From Prolixibacter sp. NT017 (GTDB lineage: Bacteria > Bacteroidota > Bacteroidia > Bacteroidales > Prolixibacteraceae), in contig NZ_BLAV01000001.1 in assembly GCF_009617875.1 (NCBI RefSeq), positions 3,906,001 through 3,970,000 of the forward strand: a stretch of 64,000 nucleotides of DNA, given 5' to 3'. Position 1 is the stretch's first letter. Every line of letters starts with the position of its first letter. Of this stretch, positions 9,057 through 17,867 are shown one piece after another. A program made the translations under genes and the position numbers. The notes under the pieces are model-generated. The model was not told the DNA's origin. It did no database searches and saw nothing but the letters and a program-made list of their open reading frames with translations.

Positions 9057-10268
9057 ATGCCTAAAATTTCACAACGCGGGGATTTATTACCCGAATCATC
9101 GATACGGAAGCTGGTACCTTACGCAGAGAAGGCCAGGGAGCAGGGGAAGAAGGTTATACAATTAAATATTGGTCAGCCCGATATCAAAACCCCGCCACAT
9201 GCCATTGAGCGTATCCGGAATTTTAATTTCGAACTGATTCCTTACGGGCAGTCGTACGGAAACGATTCGTACCGGAAAAAACTGGCCCAATATTACCGTA
9301 ACCGGAAAATCGATGTTGAATACACTGATATTCTGATTACCACCGGCGGTTCGGAAGCCATTTCATTCACCTTCATGATATGTTTCAACCCCGGCGACGA
9401 GATCATTATTCCCGAACCCTTTTATGCCAACTACCGCTCATATGCGGTGGGTACCGATGTGGTTATCAAACCCATCACATCACACATCGAAGACGGTTAC
9501 CAGTTACCTTCCATTTCGGAATTTGAAAAGGTCATCACTCCCAAAACAAAAGGCATCTTCATTTGCAATCCCAACAACCCCACCGGTTATCTCTATTCCC
9601 GGGAGGAGTTGGAACAATTGCGCGAGTTGGTGCTCAAGCACGACCTTTACCTGATCTCCGACGAGGTTTACAAAGAGTTTGTATACGACGGATTTCAACA
9701 TCACTCGGTCATGGAATTGCCTGATATCGAGGATCACGTTATCATGATTGACTCCGTATCGAAACGATTCAGCGCCTGCGGTATCCGGATAGGTTCGGTT
9801 GTTTCGCGTAACAAAGAGCTCATCGCATCGATACTGAAGTTGGGAATGGCCCGGCTTTGTCCGCCTATCCTTGGGCAGGAAGTGGCCGAAGCCGCTGTCG
9901 ATAGCCCTCCCGAATATATGGAAGAGGTGTACAACGAATATCTTCGCCGACGAAATTACTTCATCAATGCCCTGAATGAAATTCCCGGTGTTTATTCACC
10001 CATGCCCCGCGGAGCTTTTTACTCCATGGTAAAGCTGCCGGTTAAGGATAGTGACCATTTCTGCCGCTGGTTGCTGGAAGATTTCGAGTACAACGGCTCC
10101 ACCGTAATGCTGGCTCCGGCATCAGGCTTTTACAGCAGCGACGACAGCGGGAAAAACGAAGTGCGCGTAGCTTATGTCCTCAACGTGGAAGACCTGAAAG
10201 AGGCCGTTGCGTGCATTCGTGAGGCGCTGAAAGTTTATCCGCAGCGTACACCGCAAGCAGAAGGCTGA
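9057..10268 (+). CDS. Class I/II pyridoxal-phosphate aminotransferase (aspartate-type)
   Basis: This 403-residue fold-type I aminotransferase transfers amino groups between an amino acid and a 2-oxo acid. NPNNPTG (171-177) carries the PLP-ring Asn, SDEVY (201-205) carries the Asp that contacts the pyridine nitrogen plus a Tyr, and SVSKRFSACGIRIG carries the Schiff-base lysine K236. A C-terminal Arg in NEVRVAYVLN should bind the substrate carboxylate. It resembles the Bacteroidota enzymes annotated as aspartate aminotransferase, but the exact substrate cannot be read from sequence. The start is supported by the promoter 32 bp upstream. The stop lies only 4 bp from that of the convergent CPBP gene, with no terminator between. 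Confidence 0.92.
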   Translation: MPKISQRGDLLPESSIRKLVPYAEKAREQGKKVIQLNIGQPDIKTPPHAIERIRNFNFELIPYGQSYGNDSYRKKLAQYYRNRKIDVEYTDILITTGGSEAISFTFMICFNPGDEIIIPEPFYANYRSYAVGTDVVIKPITSHIEDGYQLPSISEFEKVITPKTKGIFICNPNNPTGYLYSREELEQLRELVLKHDLYLISDEVYKEFVYDGFQHHSVMELPDIEDHVIMIDSVSKRFSACGIRIGSVVSRNKELIASILKLGMARLCPPILGQEVAEAAVDSPPEYMEEVYNEYLRRRNYFINALNEIPGVYSPMPRGAFYSMVKLPVKDSDHFCRWLLEDFEYNGSTVMLAPASGFYSSDDSGKNEVRVAYVLNVEDLKEAVACIREALKVYPQRTPQAEG

Positions 10269-10272
10269 TGTT

Positions 10273-11139
10273 CTATTCGGCTGATTCGGTAACCGGATGT
10301 TGGTAAAACTGACGGTAACTCAACCAACCGCCTAGTGCGAGAAGTATAACCAATGTCACCACAGAAGCATTCGGTCCGAAAGAGCCTCCGGTCATATTTT
10401 CACTACCGCGAAGCCAAATCAGGAAGATTCCGTGAGAACGTGGACTTCCGCTGACGGAAAATCCGAAAACCGGTCCCTGAACGAAGTTCCAAAGGAAGTG
10501 GAGTCCAATTGGTGCCCAAAGATTTCTTCCGCGAATGCGAAGCAAACCCAGAACAATACCTAAAAGGCTAACATTAACCAACGCGATGACGTTAAAATTT
10601 CGGTTGGCCATGTGCATCAGCGCAAACACCACTGCCGATAAAATCACTGCCAGATAGACAGGCATCTGCTTCGTGTAATAACCGAGCAGATACCCACGAT
10701 ACAAGAATTCCTGATACAGTGCCACAAAAAGGTAGTACAACAACAGATATGACAGGCTCTGCACGTGGAAATTGCCTTTCCCCAACCCTACCTGGTTCAT
10801 CGACATAAGGATGAAGGTGACAACAACAATTACTCCGGCGCCCAGCAAACTACCGTAGCCGAATTGCTTTAAGTTGAAACGACTTTTCAGCATCTCTACC
10901 ATCGGGCGCTTATCGATAAAGCGGACTAGCAATAAAATGGTCAGAAAAGCGGCCAGAAAAGTTATGATGGCCATTATCATCTGGTTGTGGGGAACTTCGG
11001 CGTACGAACGCGGCGAAAATCCGGTACCTTCAATTTCTCCGCGCAGGAAGTAATACAATCCGGTAAGTCCCAGGAGCACTGCTACAAATACTACATGCAA
11101 CAGGACAGTCCTGAGGAGAACAAGTAAGACTTTTTTCAT
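10273..11139 (-). CDS. CPBP family intramembrane protease
   Basis: This 288-residue integral membrane protein has about eight hydrophobic segments. The CPBP signatures are present, with a common variation in the first: Q143-E144-x3-R148 (QEFLYR, one of the two Glu replaced by Gln), F172-x3-H176 (FALMH) and H214-x3-N218. The substrate is unknown; family members cleave membrane-anchored peptides or serve as immunity/scaffold proteins. It faces the aminotransferase gene and lies 46 bp downstream of the recQ terminator on the same strand, so it is probably its own transcription unit. Confidence 0.85.
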   Translation of the reverse strand: MKKVLLVLLRTVLLHVVFVAVLLGLTGLYYFLRGEIEGTGFSPRSYAEVPHNQMIMAIITFLAAFLTILLLVRFIDKRPMVEMLKSRFNLKQFGYGSLLGAGVIVVVTFILMSMNQVGLGKGNFHVQSLSYLLLYYLFVALYQEFLYRGYLLGYYTKQMPVYLAVILSAVVFALMHMANRNFNVIALVNVSLLGIVLGLLRIRGRNLWAPIGLHFLWNFVQGPVFGFSVSGSPRSHGIFLIWLRGSENMTGGSFGPNASVVTLVILLALGGWLSYRQFYQHPVTESAE

Positions 11140-11190
11140 CGGTTGGTTAGTTAGTTTGCCGATTTAACGGCCGGTTTTCCGGTTAGTGTA

Positions 11191-11220
11191 AAAAAAGAGA
11201 ACCTGCCTTCAGGCTCTCTT
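11191..11220 (-). terminator. Terminator of recQ
   Basis: Stem AAGAGA-CCTG/CAGG-TCTCTT (11195-11220, one mismatch, 4-nt loop) followed on the minus strand by seven T residues, 32 bp after the recQ stop. Confidence 0.85.
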
Positions 11221-11251
11221 TATATTTCGGTTATAGTTGTTTGTCTAAAAT

Positions 11252-13429
11252 TTAATTTGCCATCTCACTCATGAATTTTATCCGAACCAGCCGGACTTCT
11301 TCTTCGCTATACTCCTCGCCCAGTTCAGCCATCGCTTCTTCCAATGAATCACTTTCGGCATCTTCCCTGAAGTACGCAAAAATATCATCTACCTGGTCAT
11401 CATCGAGTACGTCGTGTAAATAGTAGTCGATGTTCAACTTCGTACCCGAATTCACGATGGCTTCTATCTCGCTCAGCAACGCGTCCATATCCTGATCTTT
11501 CGAGGAAGCTATTTCGTCAAATGGAATCTTCCGGTCGATACTCTGGATAATGAATACCTTATTCTTCGATTTATTGGCTACCGACCGGTACACCATATCC
11601 TGCGCCCGCTCAATGCCTTTTTCTTCCACATATTTGGCAATCAACTCCACAAATTCCTTCCCGTAGCGCTTTGCTTTTCCCTGCCCAACGCCGGCAATTC
11701 CCTGAAGTTCATCCAATTTTGTCGGATACTGAATGGACATATCGGAAAGTGACGGATCCTGGAAGAGCACAAACGGCGGCAAATTGAGTTTCTGCGCCAT
11801 TTTCTTACGTAGCTCTTTCAACATTTTGAACAGTTCCGGATCGCCGGCCGATGCACCCTGTGGTGGTGCGGGTTCCTCATCCGCTGCTTCGTAATCGTGA
11901 TTCTTGACCACCAAAAACGATTGCGGATTTTTCACAAAATCACGGCCCTCATCTGTCAGTTTCAGGACACCGTAATTCTCAATATCCTTCCGGAGAAAAC
12001 CAGCTATAATACACTGACGGAATACGGCATTCCACAATCGCACGTCGTATTCTTTCCCCGAACCGAAAATTGACATTTCGTGGTGACGAAAAGATTTTAC
12101 AGCTGCGGTATCGTTCCCAATCAGAATATTAACAATGTGTTCGCCCTTGAACTGTTCTTTCACCTCCTCAACCGCATTCAAGGCCAGAACCACCATTTCT
12201 TTTCCTTCAATCTGCTCTTTCGGATTCATGCAGTTGTCGCAGGCACCACAGTTTTCGGTTTCATAATGTTCGCCGAAATAATGCAACAGGATGGTCCGGC
12301 GGCACAAAGCACTTTCGGCGTAAGCCACAGTGTCGAGTAACAGCTGTTGACCAATTTCCTGTTCGGCGACGGGTTTACCCTGCATAAACTTCTCCAGCTT
12401 CTGGATATCCTTGTAACTGTAGAACGTAATGCAATGCCCTTCACCACCATCGCGTCCGGCACGACCGGTTTCCTGGTAGTAACCTTCCAAAGATTTAGGA
12501 ATATCGAAATGAATGACAAACCGTACATCCGGCTTGTCGATTCCCATTCCAAAAGCGATGGTTGCCACAATGACATCTGCCTCTTCCATCAGGAACTTAT
12601 CCTGATTTCCCGAACGGGTAGCCGAATCCATACCAGCATGGTAAGGAAGTGCCCTGATGCCATTCACCTGAAGTGTGGCAGCCAGCTCCTCTACCTTTTT
12701 CCGGCTGAGACAATATATAATACCCGATTTGCCGGGATTTCCCTTGATATACTTAATGATTTGCTCAACAGGCTTCGTTTTCGACCGGACTTCGTAAAAA
12801 AGATTCGCCCGGTTAAACGACGACTTGAAGACCTTCGCATCGAGCATCCCTAAATTCTTCTGAATATCGTGCTGCACCTTCGGGGTAGCCGTCGCAGTAA
12901 GCGCAATAATCGGTGCATGCCCAATCTCGTTAACGATGGGCCGTATCCGACGATACTCCGGACGGAAATCATGTCCCCACTCCGAAATACAGTGCGCTTC
13001 ATCAATGGCGTAAAACGAAATATTGACGTTTTTCAGAAACTCAATGTTTTCCTCTTTGGTCAGCGATTCAGGGGCTACATACAGTAGTTTGGTCCGCTGT
13101 GCCAACACATCGTCCTTTACCTTTTGAATAGCAGTTTTAGTCAGGGATGAGTTGAGAAAGTGGGCCGATCCTTCTTCCGTACTAAAACTGCGGATGGCAT
13201 CCACCTGGTTTTTCATTAATGCGATTAGGGGGGATATGACAATGGCTGTTCCTTCCTGCAACAAGGCTGGTAACTGGTAACACAACGACTTTCCACCGCC
13301 GGTGGGCATCAATACAAACGTGTCGTTACCATCCAGCACACTCTCAATAATCTCCTCCTGCTGCCCTTTAAACCGGTCGAAACCGAAAAATTTCTGTAAT
13401 TGGGCAGAAAGAGAAACACCTTTATTCAT
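11252..13429 (-). CDS. recQ: ATP-dependent DNA helicase RecQ
   Basis: This 725-residue 3'-5' helicase acts in recombinational repair and fork processing. Walker A is PTGGGKS (K47), followed by the DEAH box (143-146) and the RecQ-specific aromatic loop just after it (CISEWGHDFRPEY). The second RecA lobe carries QETGRAGRDG. A zinc module is formed by the cysteines in ALCRRTIL and ENCGACDNC. A winged-helix RQC domain follows, then an HRDC domain (about 525-600), and a further acidic winged-helix-like C-terminal tail of ~100 residues seen in Bacteroidota RecQ. It is longer than E. coli RecQ (609) because of that tail. It is divergent from tatC. Confidence 0.97.
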   Translation of the reverse strand: MNKGVSLSAQLQKFFGFDRFKGQQEEIIESVLDGNDTFVLMPTGGGKSLCYQLPALLQEGTAIVISPLIALMKNQVDAIRSFSTEEGSAHFLNSSLTKTAIQKVKDDVLAQRTKLLYVAPESLTKEENIEFLKNVNISFYAIDEAHCISEWGHDFRPEYRRIRPIVNEIGHAPIIALTATATPKVQHDIQKNLGMLDAKVFKSSFNRANLFYEVRSKTKPVEQIIKYIKGNPGKSGIIYCLSRKKVEELAATLQVNGIRALPYHAGMDSATRSGNQDKFLMEEADVIVATIAFGMGIDKPDVRFVIHFDIPKSLEGYYQETGRAGRDGGEGHCITFYSYKDIQKLEKFMQGKPVAEQEIGQQLLLDTVAYAESALCRRTILLHYFGEHYETENCGACDNCMNPKEQIEGKEMVVLALNAVEEVKEQFKGEHIVNILIGNDTAAVKSFRHHEMSIFGSGKEYDVRLWNAVFRQCIIAGFLRKDIENYGVLKLTDEGRDFVKNPQSFLVVKNHDYEAADEEPAPPQGASAGDPELFKMLKELRKKMAQKLNLPPFVLFQDPSLSDMSIQYPTKLDELQGIAGVGQGKAKRYGKEFVELIAKYVEEKGIERAQDMVYRSVANKSKNKVFIIQSIDRKIPFDEIASSKDQDMDALLSEIEAIVNSGTKLNIDYYLHDVLDDDQVDDIFAYFREDAESDSLEEAMAELGEEYSEEEVRLVRIKFMSEMAN

Positions 13430-13587
13430 AATCTAATCTCCTTTATCTCTTGAGGCCGCTCCGACATGGCCTCCACTAAGATATCTAAATAATATTAGTA
13501 GTACAAATTCGCTCCAGCCAGCAGAAGTTCAGGCAAAAACGGTTTTCGATTTCAGCACCCAAACCTTAAAAAAAAGGCCAAAGATTG

Positions 13588-13595
13588 TATATTTG
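13588..13595 (+). promoter_or_regulatory. -7 promoter box for tatC
   Basis: TATATTTG matches the TAnnTTTG consensus. It overlaps the ATG of the longest possible reading frame (13593), which argues that translation starts at the next ATG, 13656. Confidence 0.55.
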
Positions 13596-13655
13596 TCTGG
13601 AATTTTATGGAGCAACATTCTCCAAATTAAACCCAAACATGCTAATTTGAATCTG

Positions 13656-14519
13656 ATGGCTGAACAGGAAAAATTACCTGGCGGAAAATCAACGAACGAA
13701 AATAGGAAAAAAAAGGATGAGGAGATGTCTTTCCTTGAACATCTGGAAGTTTTAAGGTGGCATTTGGTTCGTGCGGTGGTTGCCGTGGTGATTTTTGCTA
13801 TCCTGGCTTTCGCCAATTACCACTTCATTTTCGATACGTTGATATTGAAGCCCAAGACACCGGAATTCGCTACCAACCAGTTTTTCAACTGGATTTCGCA
13901 GGTGCTGAACATTCCGGCTTTGGCCATTAATGACAAGCCGCTACAGATTATCAATATTAATATGGCCGGACAGTTTGCCACACACATCAAGATTTCGTTG
14001 TTGGGTGGTGTTATCCTTGGATTTCCTTATTTGTTCTGGGAATTCTGGCGCTTTATCAAACCGGCCCTGTACGAGAAAGAACAAAAATATGCCACCGGAG
14101 CCGTGGTCTATAGTTCGCTTCTTTTTATTCTGGGTATCCTGTTTGGTTATTACCTGATTGTACCGCTTTCGGTCAACTTTCTTGGCTCATACGATATTAG
14201 TGACCAAATTACCAACCAAATTAACCTGAGCAGCTACATCAGCACGGTCAGTTCCATCGTGCTGGCCGGAGGGATTGTTTTTGAGCTCCCCGTAGCTATC
14301 TACTTCTTAAGTAAAGTAGGTCTGGTTACACCCGCTTTCATGAGGAGATACCGGAGGCATGCATACGTTGTGCTCTTGCTTCTTTCGGCCATCATCACAC
14401 CGCCGGACGTATTCAGCCAGATAATGGTTTGTTTTCCACTGGTTTTCCTGTATGAAATCGGAATTGTTATTTCGAAACGTGTGGCGAAGAAACGCGAAGA
14501 AGATTTGCTCGAGGCGTAA
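13656..14519 (+). CDS. tatC: Sec-independent protein translocase TatC
   Basis: This is the substrate-receptor subunit of the twin-arginine translocase, which exports folded proteins across the inner membrane. The start at 13656 gives a 287-residue protein with a hydrophilic Lys-rich N-terminus, then MSFLEHLEVLRWHLVRA (the conserved cytosolic motif E-H-L-x-x-L-R) and six hydrophobic helices. Conserved segments are PYLFWEFWRFIKPALYEKE and ITPPDVFSQ. No tatA/tatB lies nearby. lptB follows 52 bp downstream with its own -7 box. Confidence 0.95.
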   Translation: MAEQEKLPGGKSTNENRKKKDEEMSFLEHLEVLRWHLVRAVVAVVIFAILAFANYHFIFDTLILKPKTPEFATNQFFNWISQVLNIPALAINDKPLQIININMAGQFATHIKISLLGGVILGFPYLFWEFWRFIKPALYEKEQKYATGAVVYSSLLFILGILFGYYLIVPLSVNFLGSYDISDQITNQINLSSYISTVSSIVLAGGIVFELPVAIYFLSKVGLVTPAFMRRYRRHAYVVLLLLSAIITPPDVFSQIMVCFPLVFLYEIGIVISKRVAKKREEDLLEA

Positions 14520-14544
14520 GGTGTCCCCGTCTGTTCATTATTTT

Positions 14545-14552
14545 TATCTTTG
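14545..14552 (+). promoter_or_regulatory. -7 promoter box for lptB
   Basis: TATCTTTG matches TAnnTTTG and sits 20 bp upstream of the lptB ATG. No convincing -33 element is visible. Confidence 0.5.
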
Positions 14553-14571
14553 CAATTCAATCCATTGAATT

Positions 14572-15321
14572 ATGAAGCTTAGGGCTGAAAATATTATAAA
14601 AAAATACCGGAAACGCACCGTAGTAAAAGGGGTGTCGATTGATGTGAAGCAGGGAGAAATTGTTGGACTGCTGGGACCAAACGGTGCCGGAAAAACCACT
14701 TCATTTTACATGATTGTCGGACTGATTCGTGCCAATGGCGGCCGTATCTTCCTCGATGAAAAAGACATTACTTCGTATCCGGTGTACCGAAGAGCCCAGT
14801 TGGGCATTGGTTACCTGGCCCAGGAAGCTTCTGTTTTCCGTCAGCTAAGCGTGGAAGACAATATCAAGGCGGTACTGGAAATGACCAAGTTTTCGACAGA
14901 GTACCAAAAAGAAAAGCTGGAATCGCTGCTGGATGAATTTGGTTTGCAACGTATCCGGAAAAGTAAAGGTATTCAGCTCTCAGGAGGCGAACGTCGTCGG
15001 ACCGAAATTGCCCGGGCACTGGCTATCAATCCTGCATTCATCCTGTTGGATGAACCGTTTGCGGGAGTCGACCCCATCGCGGTAGAAGATATTCAGCAAA
15101 TTGTTTACCGACTGAAAGACAAAAATATCGGTATCCTTATTACCGACCACAACGTACACGAAACCCTCTCCATCACCGACCGATCGTACCTGTTGTTCGA
15201 CGGAAACATTCTGAAAAGCGGAACAGCAGAAGAACTGGCAGCCGACGAAGATGTGCGAAGGGTTTATCTCGGAAAAAACTTCGAACTGCGGAAAGGCAAA
15301 CGGGAAAATACGCCAGAGTAG
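14572..15321 (+). CDS. lptB: Lipopolysaccharide export ABC transporter ATPase LptB
   Basis: This 249-residue cytosolic ATPase powers extraction of LPS from the inner membrane together with LptFG and LptC. Walker A is GPNGAGKT (K41), the Q-loop is Q84 in [13 protein letters not shown], the signature is LSGGE (136-140), Walker B is ILLDEP (D160/E161), and the H-loop is H193 in ITDHNVHE. The segments [13 protein letters not shown] and [13 protein letters not shown] distinguish LptB from amino-acid transporter ATPases. The LptF/G partners are not in the window. Confidence 0.95.
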   Translation: MKLRAENIIKKYRKRTVVKGVSIDVKQGEIVGLLGPNGAGKTTSFYMIVGLIRANGGRIFLDEKDITSYPVYRRAQLGIGYLAQEASVFRQLSVEDNIKAVLEMTKFSTEYQKEKLESLLDEFGLQRIRKSKGIQLSGGERRRTEIARALAINPAFILLDEPFAGVDPIAVEDIQQIVYRLKDKNIGILITDHNVHETLSITDRSYLLFDGNILKSGTAEELAADEDVRRVYLGKNFELRKGKRENTPE

Positions 15322-15371
15322 ATGCTCATTCCCGTCATTCCAAAGTGCTTAATTAATTGCTCACAATTTAG

Positions 15372-15398
15372 TTGTTTTAAAAAATAACACTATATTTG
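15372..15398 (+). promoter_or_regulatory. Promoter of tRNA-Leu
   Basis: TATATTTG (15391-15398) matches the -7 consensus and ends 15 bp before the tRNA. TTG at 15372 is a possible -33, although the 16-bp spacing is short. Confidence 0.6.
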
Positions 15399-15413
15399 CA
15401 CCGCCAAAAAAAA

Positions 15414-15498
15414 GCGGACGTGGCGTAATTGGTAGCCGCGCCAGACTTAGGATCTGGTGCCGTAAGGCGTGTGGGTTCGAGTCCCTCCGTCCGCACCA
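15414..15498 (+). tRNA. tRNA-Leu (anticodon TAG)
   Basis: The 7-bp acceptor stem GCGGACG/CGTCCGC (15414-15420 with 15488-15494) is followed by discriminator A and an encoded CCA. The anticodon stem CCAGA/TCTGG encloses the loop CTTAGGA, giving anticodon TAG (reads CTN leucine codons). The T-loop GGTTCGAGTCC is canonical, and a long variable arm (type II tRNA) fits leucine. Confidence 0.96.
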
Positions 15499-15505
15499 TT
15501 ACCTT

Positions 15506-15549
15506 AACCGCCTTCGCTTCCGGGTGCCGGATTGCCGAGGCGGTTTTTT
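15506..15549 (+). terminator. Terminator after tRNA-Leu
   Basis: Stem AACCGCCT (15506-15513) pairs with AGGCGGTT (15538-15545), with an inner CCGG/CCGG stem, then a T run to 15549. Confidence 0.8.
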
Positions 15550-15626
15550 AAATGGATGTTTTTAGCAGGAAGGGACGCTCGACGAACTCTTCCCTCAGGC
15601 ATTTTAAATCACTCAAGAAAAACGTT

Positions 15627-16982
15627 ATGAACATCACCAGAGAGAACATCGATGATTTGAATGCCGTTGTCAGGCTGACCGTTGAAAAAAACGATTATGA
15701 GGCAACGGTGAACGAAACACTGAAAGATTACCGTAAGAAAGCTAATATGCCTGGCTTCCGGAAAGGGAAGGTTCCTGCTGGGCTGATTAAAAAAATGTAC
15801 GGAAAGTCGCTGCTGGCCGAGGAAGTAAACAAGATTCTCAGCCGCGAGCTCATGAAATATATCAGCGAAGAAAAACTGGATATTTTGGGCGAACCGCTTC
15901 CGAACGAAGAAAAGCAGCCGGCGATTGACTGGGATAATGACGAAAATTTCGAATTTGTTTTCGATATCGCTATGTCACCGGAAATCAACGTTACCCTCGA
16001 TAAGCGTCGTAAACTCCCTTACTATGTCATCAAGGTTGATGAAGATTTGATTGACAAACAGGTAGAAAGTTACACCAACCGTTTCGGAACCAACGAGCCG
16101 GCTGAGGAGGTAGGCGAAAAAGAAACCGTACGCGGTGATTTCGCTGAGCTGGACGCTGACGGAAACGTAAAAGAAGGTGGTATCGAAGCCAACGATGTTT
16201 TGGTTTCTATCGACCTCATCAAAGACGAGGATATCAAGAAAAAATTCCTGGGTGCCAAAGTAGGCGACGTGATTCGTTTCGATCCGAAAGCAGCTTTCCA
16301 GAACGACCACGAAGTAGGTCACATGCTGAACCTCGATCACGATGCTTCGCACGAACTGGATGCTGAATTCAACTATACCATCAACGTGATTAACACTTTC
16401 ATTCCGGCTGAAGTGAATGAAGAACTGGTCACCAAAATCTTTGGTGAAGATTCTGAAGTGAAGACCGTTGAAGATATGCGCAACAATATCGCTAAAGACT
16501 TGAAGGAAAACCTGAAGTACTCAAGCGACTACCGCTTCCTGGTTGATGCCAAGGAAACACTGACCAAAGGTGCCAAAATCGAGTTGCCGGAAGCTTTCCT
16601 GAAGCGCTGGTTGGTAGCTACCAACGAAAATCTGACGGCCGATCAGATTGATACTGATTTCGAAAATTTCCGTACCGATCTCGAATGGCAGTTGATAAAA
16701 AACAAGCTTGGCAAAGAGAGCGAACTGAAAGTGGAAGAAGCTGAAATTCTTGACATGGCCCGCGAAATGGCACTCATGCAGTTCCGTCAGTATGGTATGA
16801 TGAACGTACCGGATGAGCACCTCGACCAGTTTGCCAACTCGATTCTTCAGAACGAAGAAGAGCGTCGCAGAATGGTAGAGAAAAAGCTGGAAGACAAAAT
16901 TCTGGAAGTCATCAAAGAGAAAGTAAACATCGAAGAAAAAGAGGTGACCCAGGAAGAGTTCGACAAGCTCTTTGAAAAATAA
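15627..16982 (+). CDS. tig: Trigger factor chaperone
   Basis: This 451-residue ribosome-associated chaperone meets nascent chains at the exit tunnel. The start at 15627 (MNITRENIDDLNAVV) fits the family; an upstream in-frame ATG (15552) would begin right behind the tRNA terminator's T run. The ribosome-docking loop contains the signature GFRKGK (near residue 42). A PPIase-like middle domain follows (about 150-245), degenerate as is usual in Bacteroidota, and then a helical C-terminal chaperone domain. It heads the tig-clpP-clpX block, the classical bacterial arrangement for folding and degradation of new proteins. Confidence 0.95.
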   Translation: MNITRENIDDLNAVVRLTVEKNDYEATVNETLKDYRKKANMPGFRKGKVPAGLIKKMYGKSLLAEEVNKILSRELMKYISEEKLDILGEPLPNEEKQPAIDWDNDENFEFVFDIAMSPEINVTLDKRRKLPYYVIKVDEDLIDKQVESYTNRFGTNEPAEEVGEKETVRGDFAELDADGNVKEGGIEANDVLVSIDLIKDEDIKKKFLGAKVGDVIRFDPKAAFQNDHEVGHMLNLDHDASHELDAEFNYTINVINTFIPAEVNEELVTKIFGEDSEVKTVEDMRNNIAKDLKENLKYSSDYRFLVDAKETLTKGAKIELPEAFLKRWLVATNENLTADQIDTDFENFRTDLEWQLIKNKLGKESELKVEEAEILDMAREMALMQFRQYGMMNVPDEHLDQFANSILQNEEERRRMVEKKLEDKILEVIKEKVNIEEKEVTQEEFDKLFEK

Positions 16983-17014
16983 ACAGGGCAACCGCCTTTA
17001 ATACCATATTTTTA

Positions 17015-17022
17015 TAACTTTG
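17015..17022 (+). promoter_or_regulatory. -7 promoter box for clpP
   Basis: TAACTTTG matches the consensus and implies an mRNA leader of about 75 nt before the clpP ATG at 17104. The box spans the first possible in-frame ATG region (17020), so the long N-terminal extension is not translated. Confidence 0.6.
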
Positions 17023-17103
17023 TGGAGCGGACTATCTTCCGTGCGGTTAATGCACAGACGATTGTCCGGTATCACAAAGTTTTTTTATTTAAATCAACCA
17101 AGT

Positions 17104-17790
17104 ATGAATTCAAATAGTGACGAGTTTCGTAAATATGCGACCAAACACATGGGGATCAGCAGTCTGACCCTCGATCGCTATAATTCTGTTTACGCCAATT
17201 ATATTTCCCCGACCATTATTGAGGAACGTCAGATGAACGTTGCCTCGATGGACGTGTTCTCCCGTCTCATGATGGACCGCATTATCTTCCTCGGCGTTCC
17301 GATTGATGATTATGTAGCCAATATCATCCAGGCGCAGTTGCTGTTCCTCGAATCATCCGATCCGGGAAAAGACATCCAGATTTATTTCAATTCTCCTGGA
17401 GGTTCGGTTCACGCCGGTTTGGGAATTTACGATACGATGCAATACATCGGATGTGATGTAGCAACGATCTGTACCGGTATGGCAGCATCGATGGCAGCTG
17501 TGTTAATGACTGCCGGAGCTGATGGAAAACGTTCAGCACTACCCCACTCCCGAATCATGATTCACCAACCCATGGGTGGTGCTCAGGGACAGGCTTCTGA
17601 TATTGAAATCACGGCTCGTGAAATCATGAAACTGAAGAAAGAGCTGTACGAGATCATTGCCAAACACAGTAATCAACCTTTTGATAAAGTTGAACAGGAT
17701 TCAGATCGCGACTACTGGATGACCGCTCAGGAAGCCAAAGATTATGGCATGATTGACGACATCCTGATAAGAGGAAAAGAGAAGAAGTAA
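17104..17790 (+). CDS. clpP: ATP-dependent Clp protease proteolytic subunit
   Basis: This 228-residue serine peptidase (family S14) assembles into the two-ring degradation chamber docked by ClpX/ClpA. The catalytic triad is visible: S129 (GMAASMAAV), H154 (MIHQPMGG) and D203 (DRDYWMT). The usual GQAASMGA is GMAASMAA here, a mild variation. The N-terminus (MNSNSDEFRKYATKHMGIS) is longer than in E. coli and is probably removed by self-processing. The start follows from the -7 box at 17015-17022. clpX lies 77 bp downstream. Confidence 0.95.
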   Translation: MNSNSDEFRKYATKHMGISSLTLDRYNSVYANYISPTIIEERQMNVASMDVFSRLMMDRIIFLGVPIDDYVANIIQAQLLFLESSDPGKDIQIYFNSPGGSVHAGLGIYDTMQYIGCDVATICTGMAASMAAVLMTAGADGKRSALPHSRIMIHQPMGGAQGQASDIEITAREIMKLKKELYEIIAKHSNQPFDKVEQDSDRDYWMTAQEAKDYGMIDDILIRGKEKK

Positions 17791-17822
17791 CGTAAAAAGA
17801 TTTCTTGAATAAGATAAAGGGG

Positions 17823-17853
17823 TGAAGAGCCAATGGCTTTTCAGCTCTTTTTT
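17823..17853 (+). terminator. Possible weak terminator or attenuator between clpP and clpX
   Basis: AAGAGC (17825-17830) can pair with GCTCTT (17844-17849), followed by T residues. An alternative nested stem AGCC/GGCT also forms. The 6-bp stem is weak, so read-through into clpX is likely. Confidence 0.4.
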
Positions 17854-17867
17854 CGATAAAACAGCAT

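Noticed and set aside
15552..15626. Longer trigger factor with 25 extra N-terminal residues
   Set aside because: The extension starts in the tRNA terminator's T-run, and homologues begin at the MNITRENI-type start.
17020..17103. Longer ClpP beginning at 17020
   Set aside because: That start coincides with the -7 promoter box, and the family begins around the ATG at 17104.
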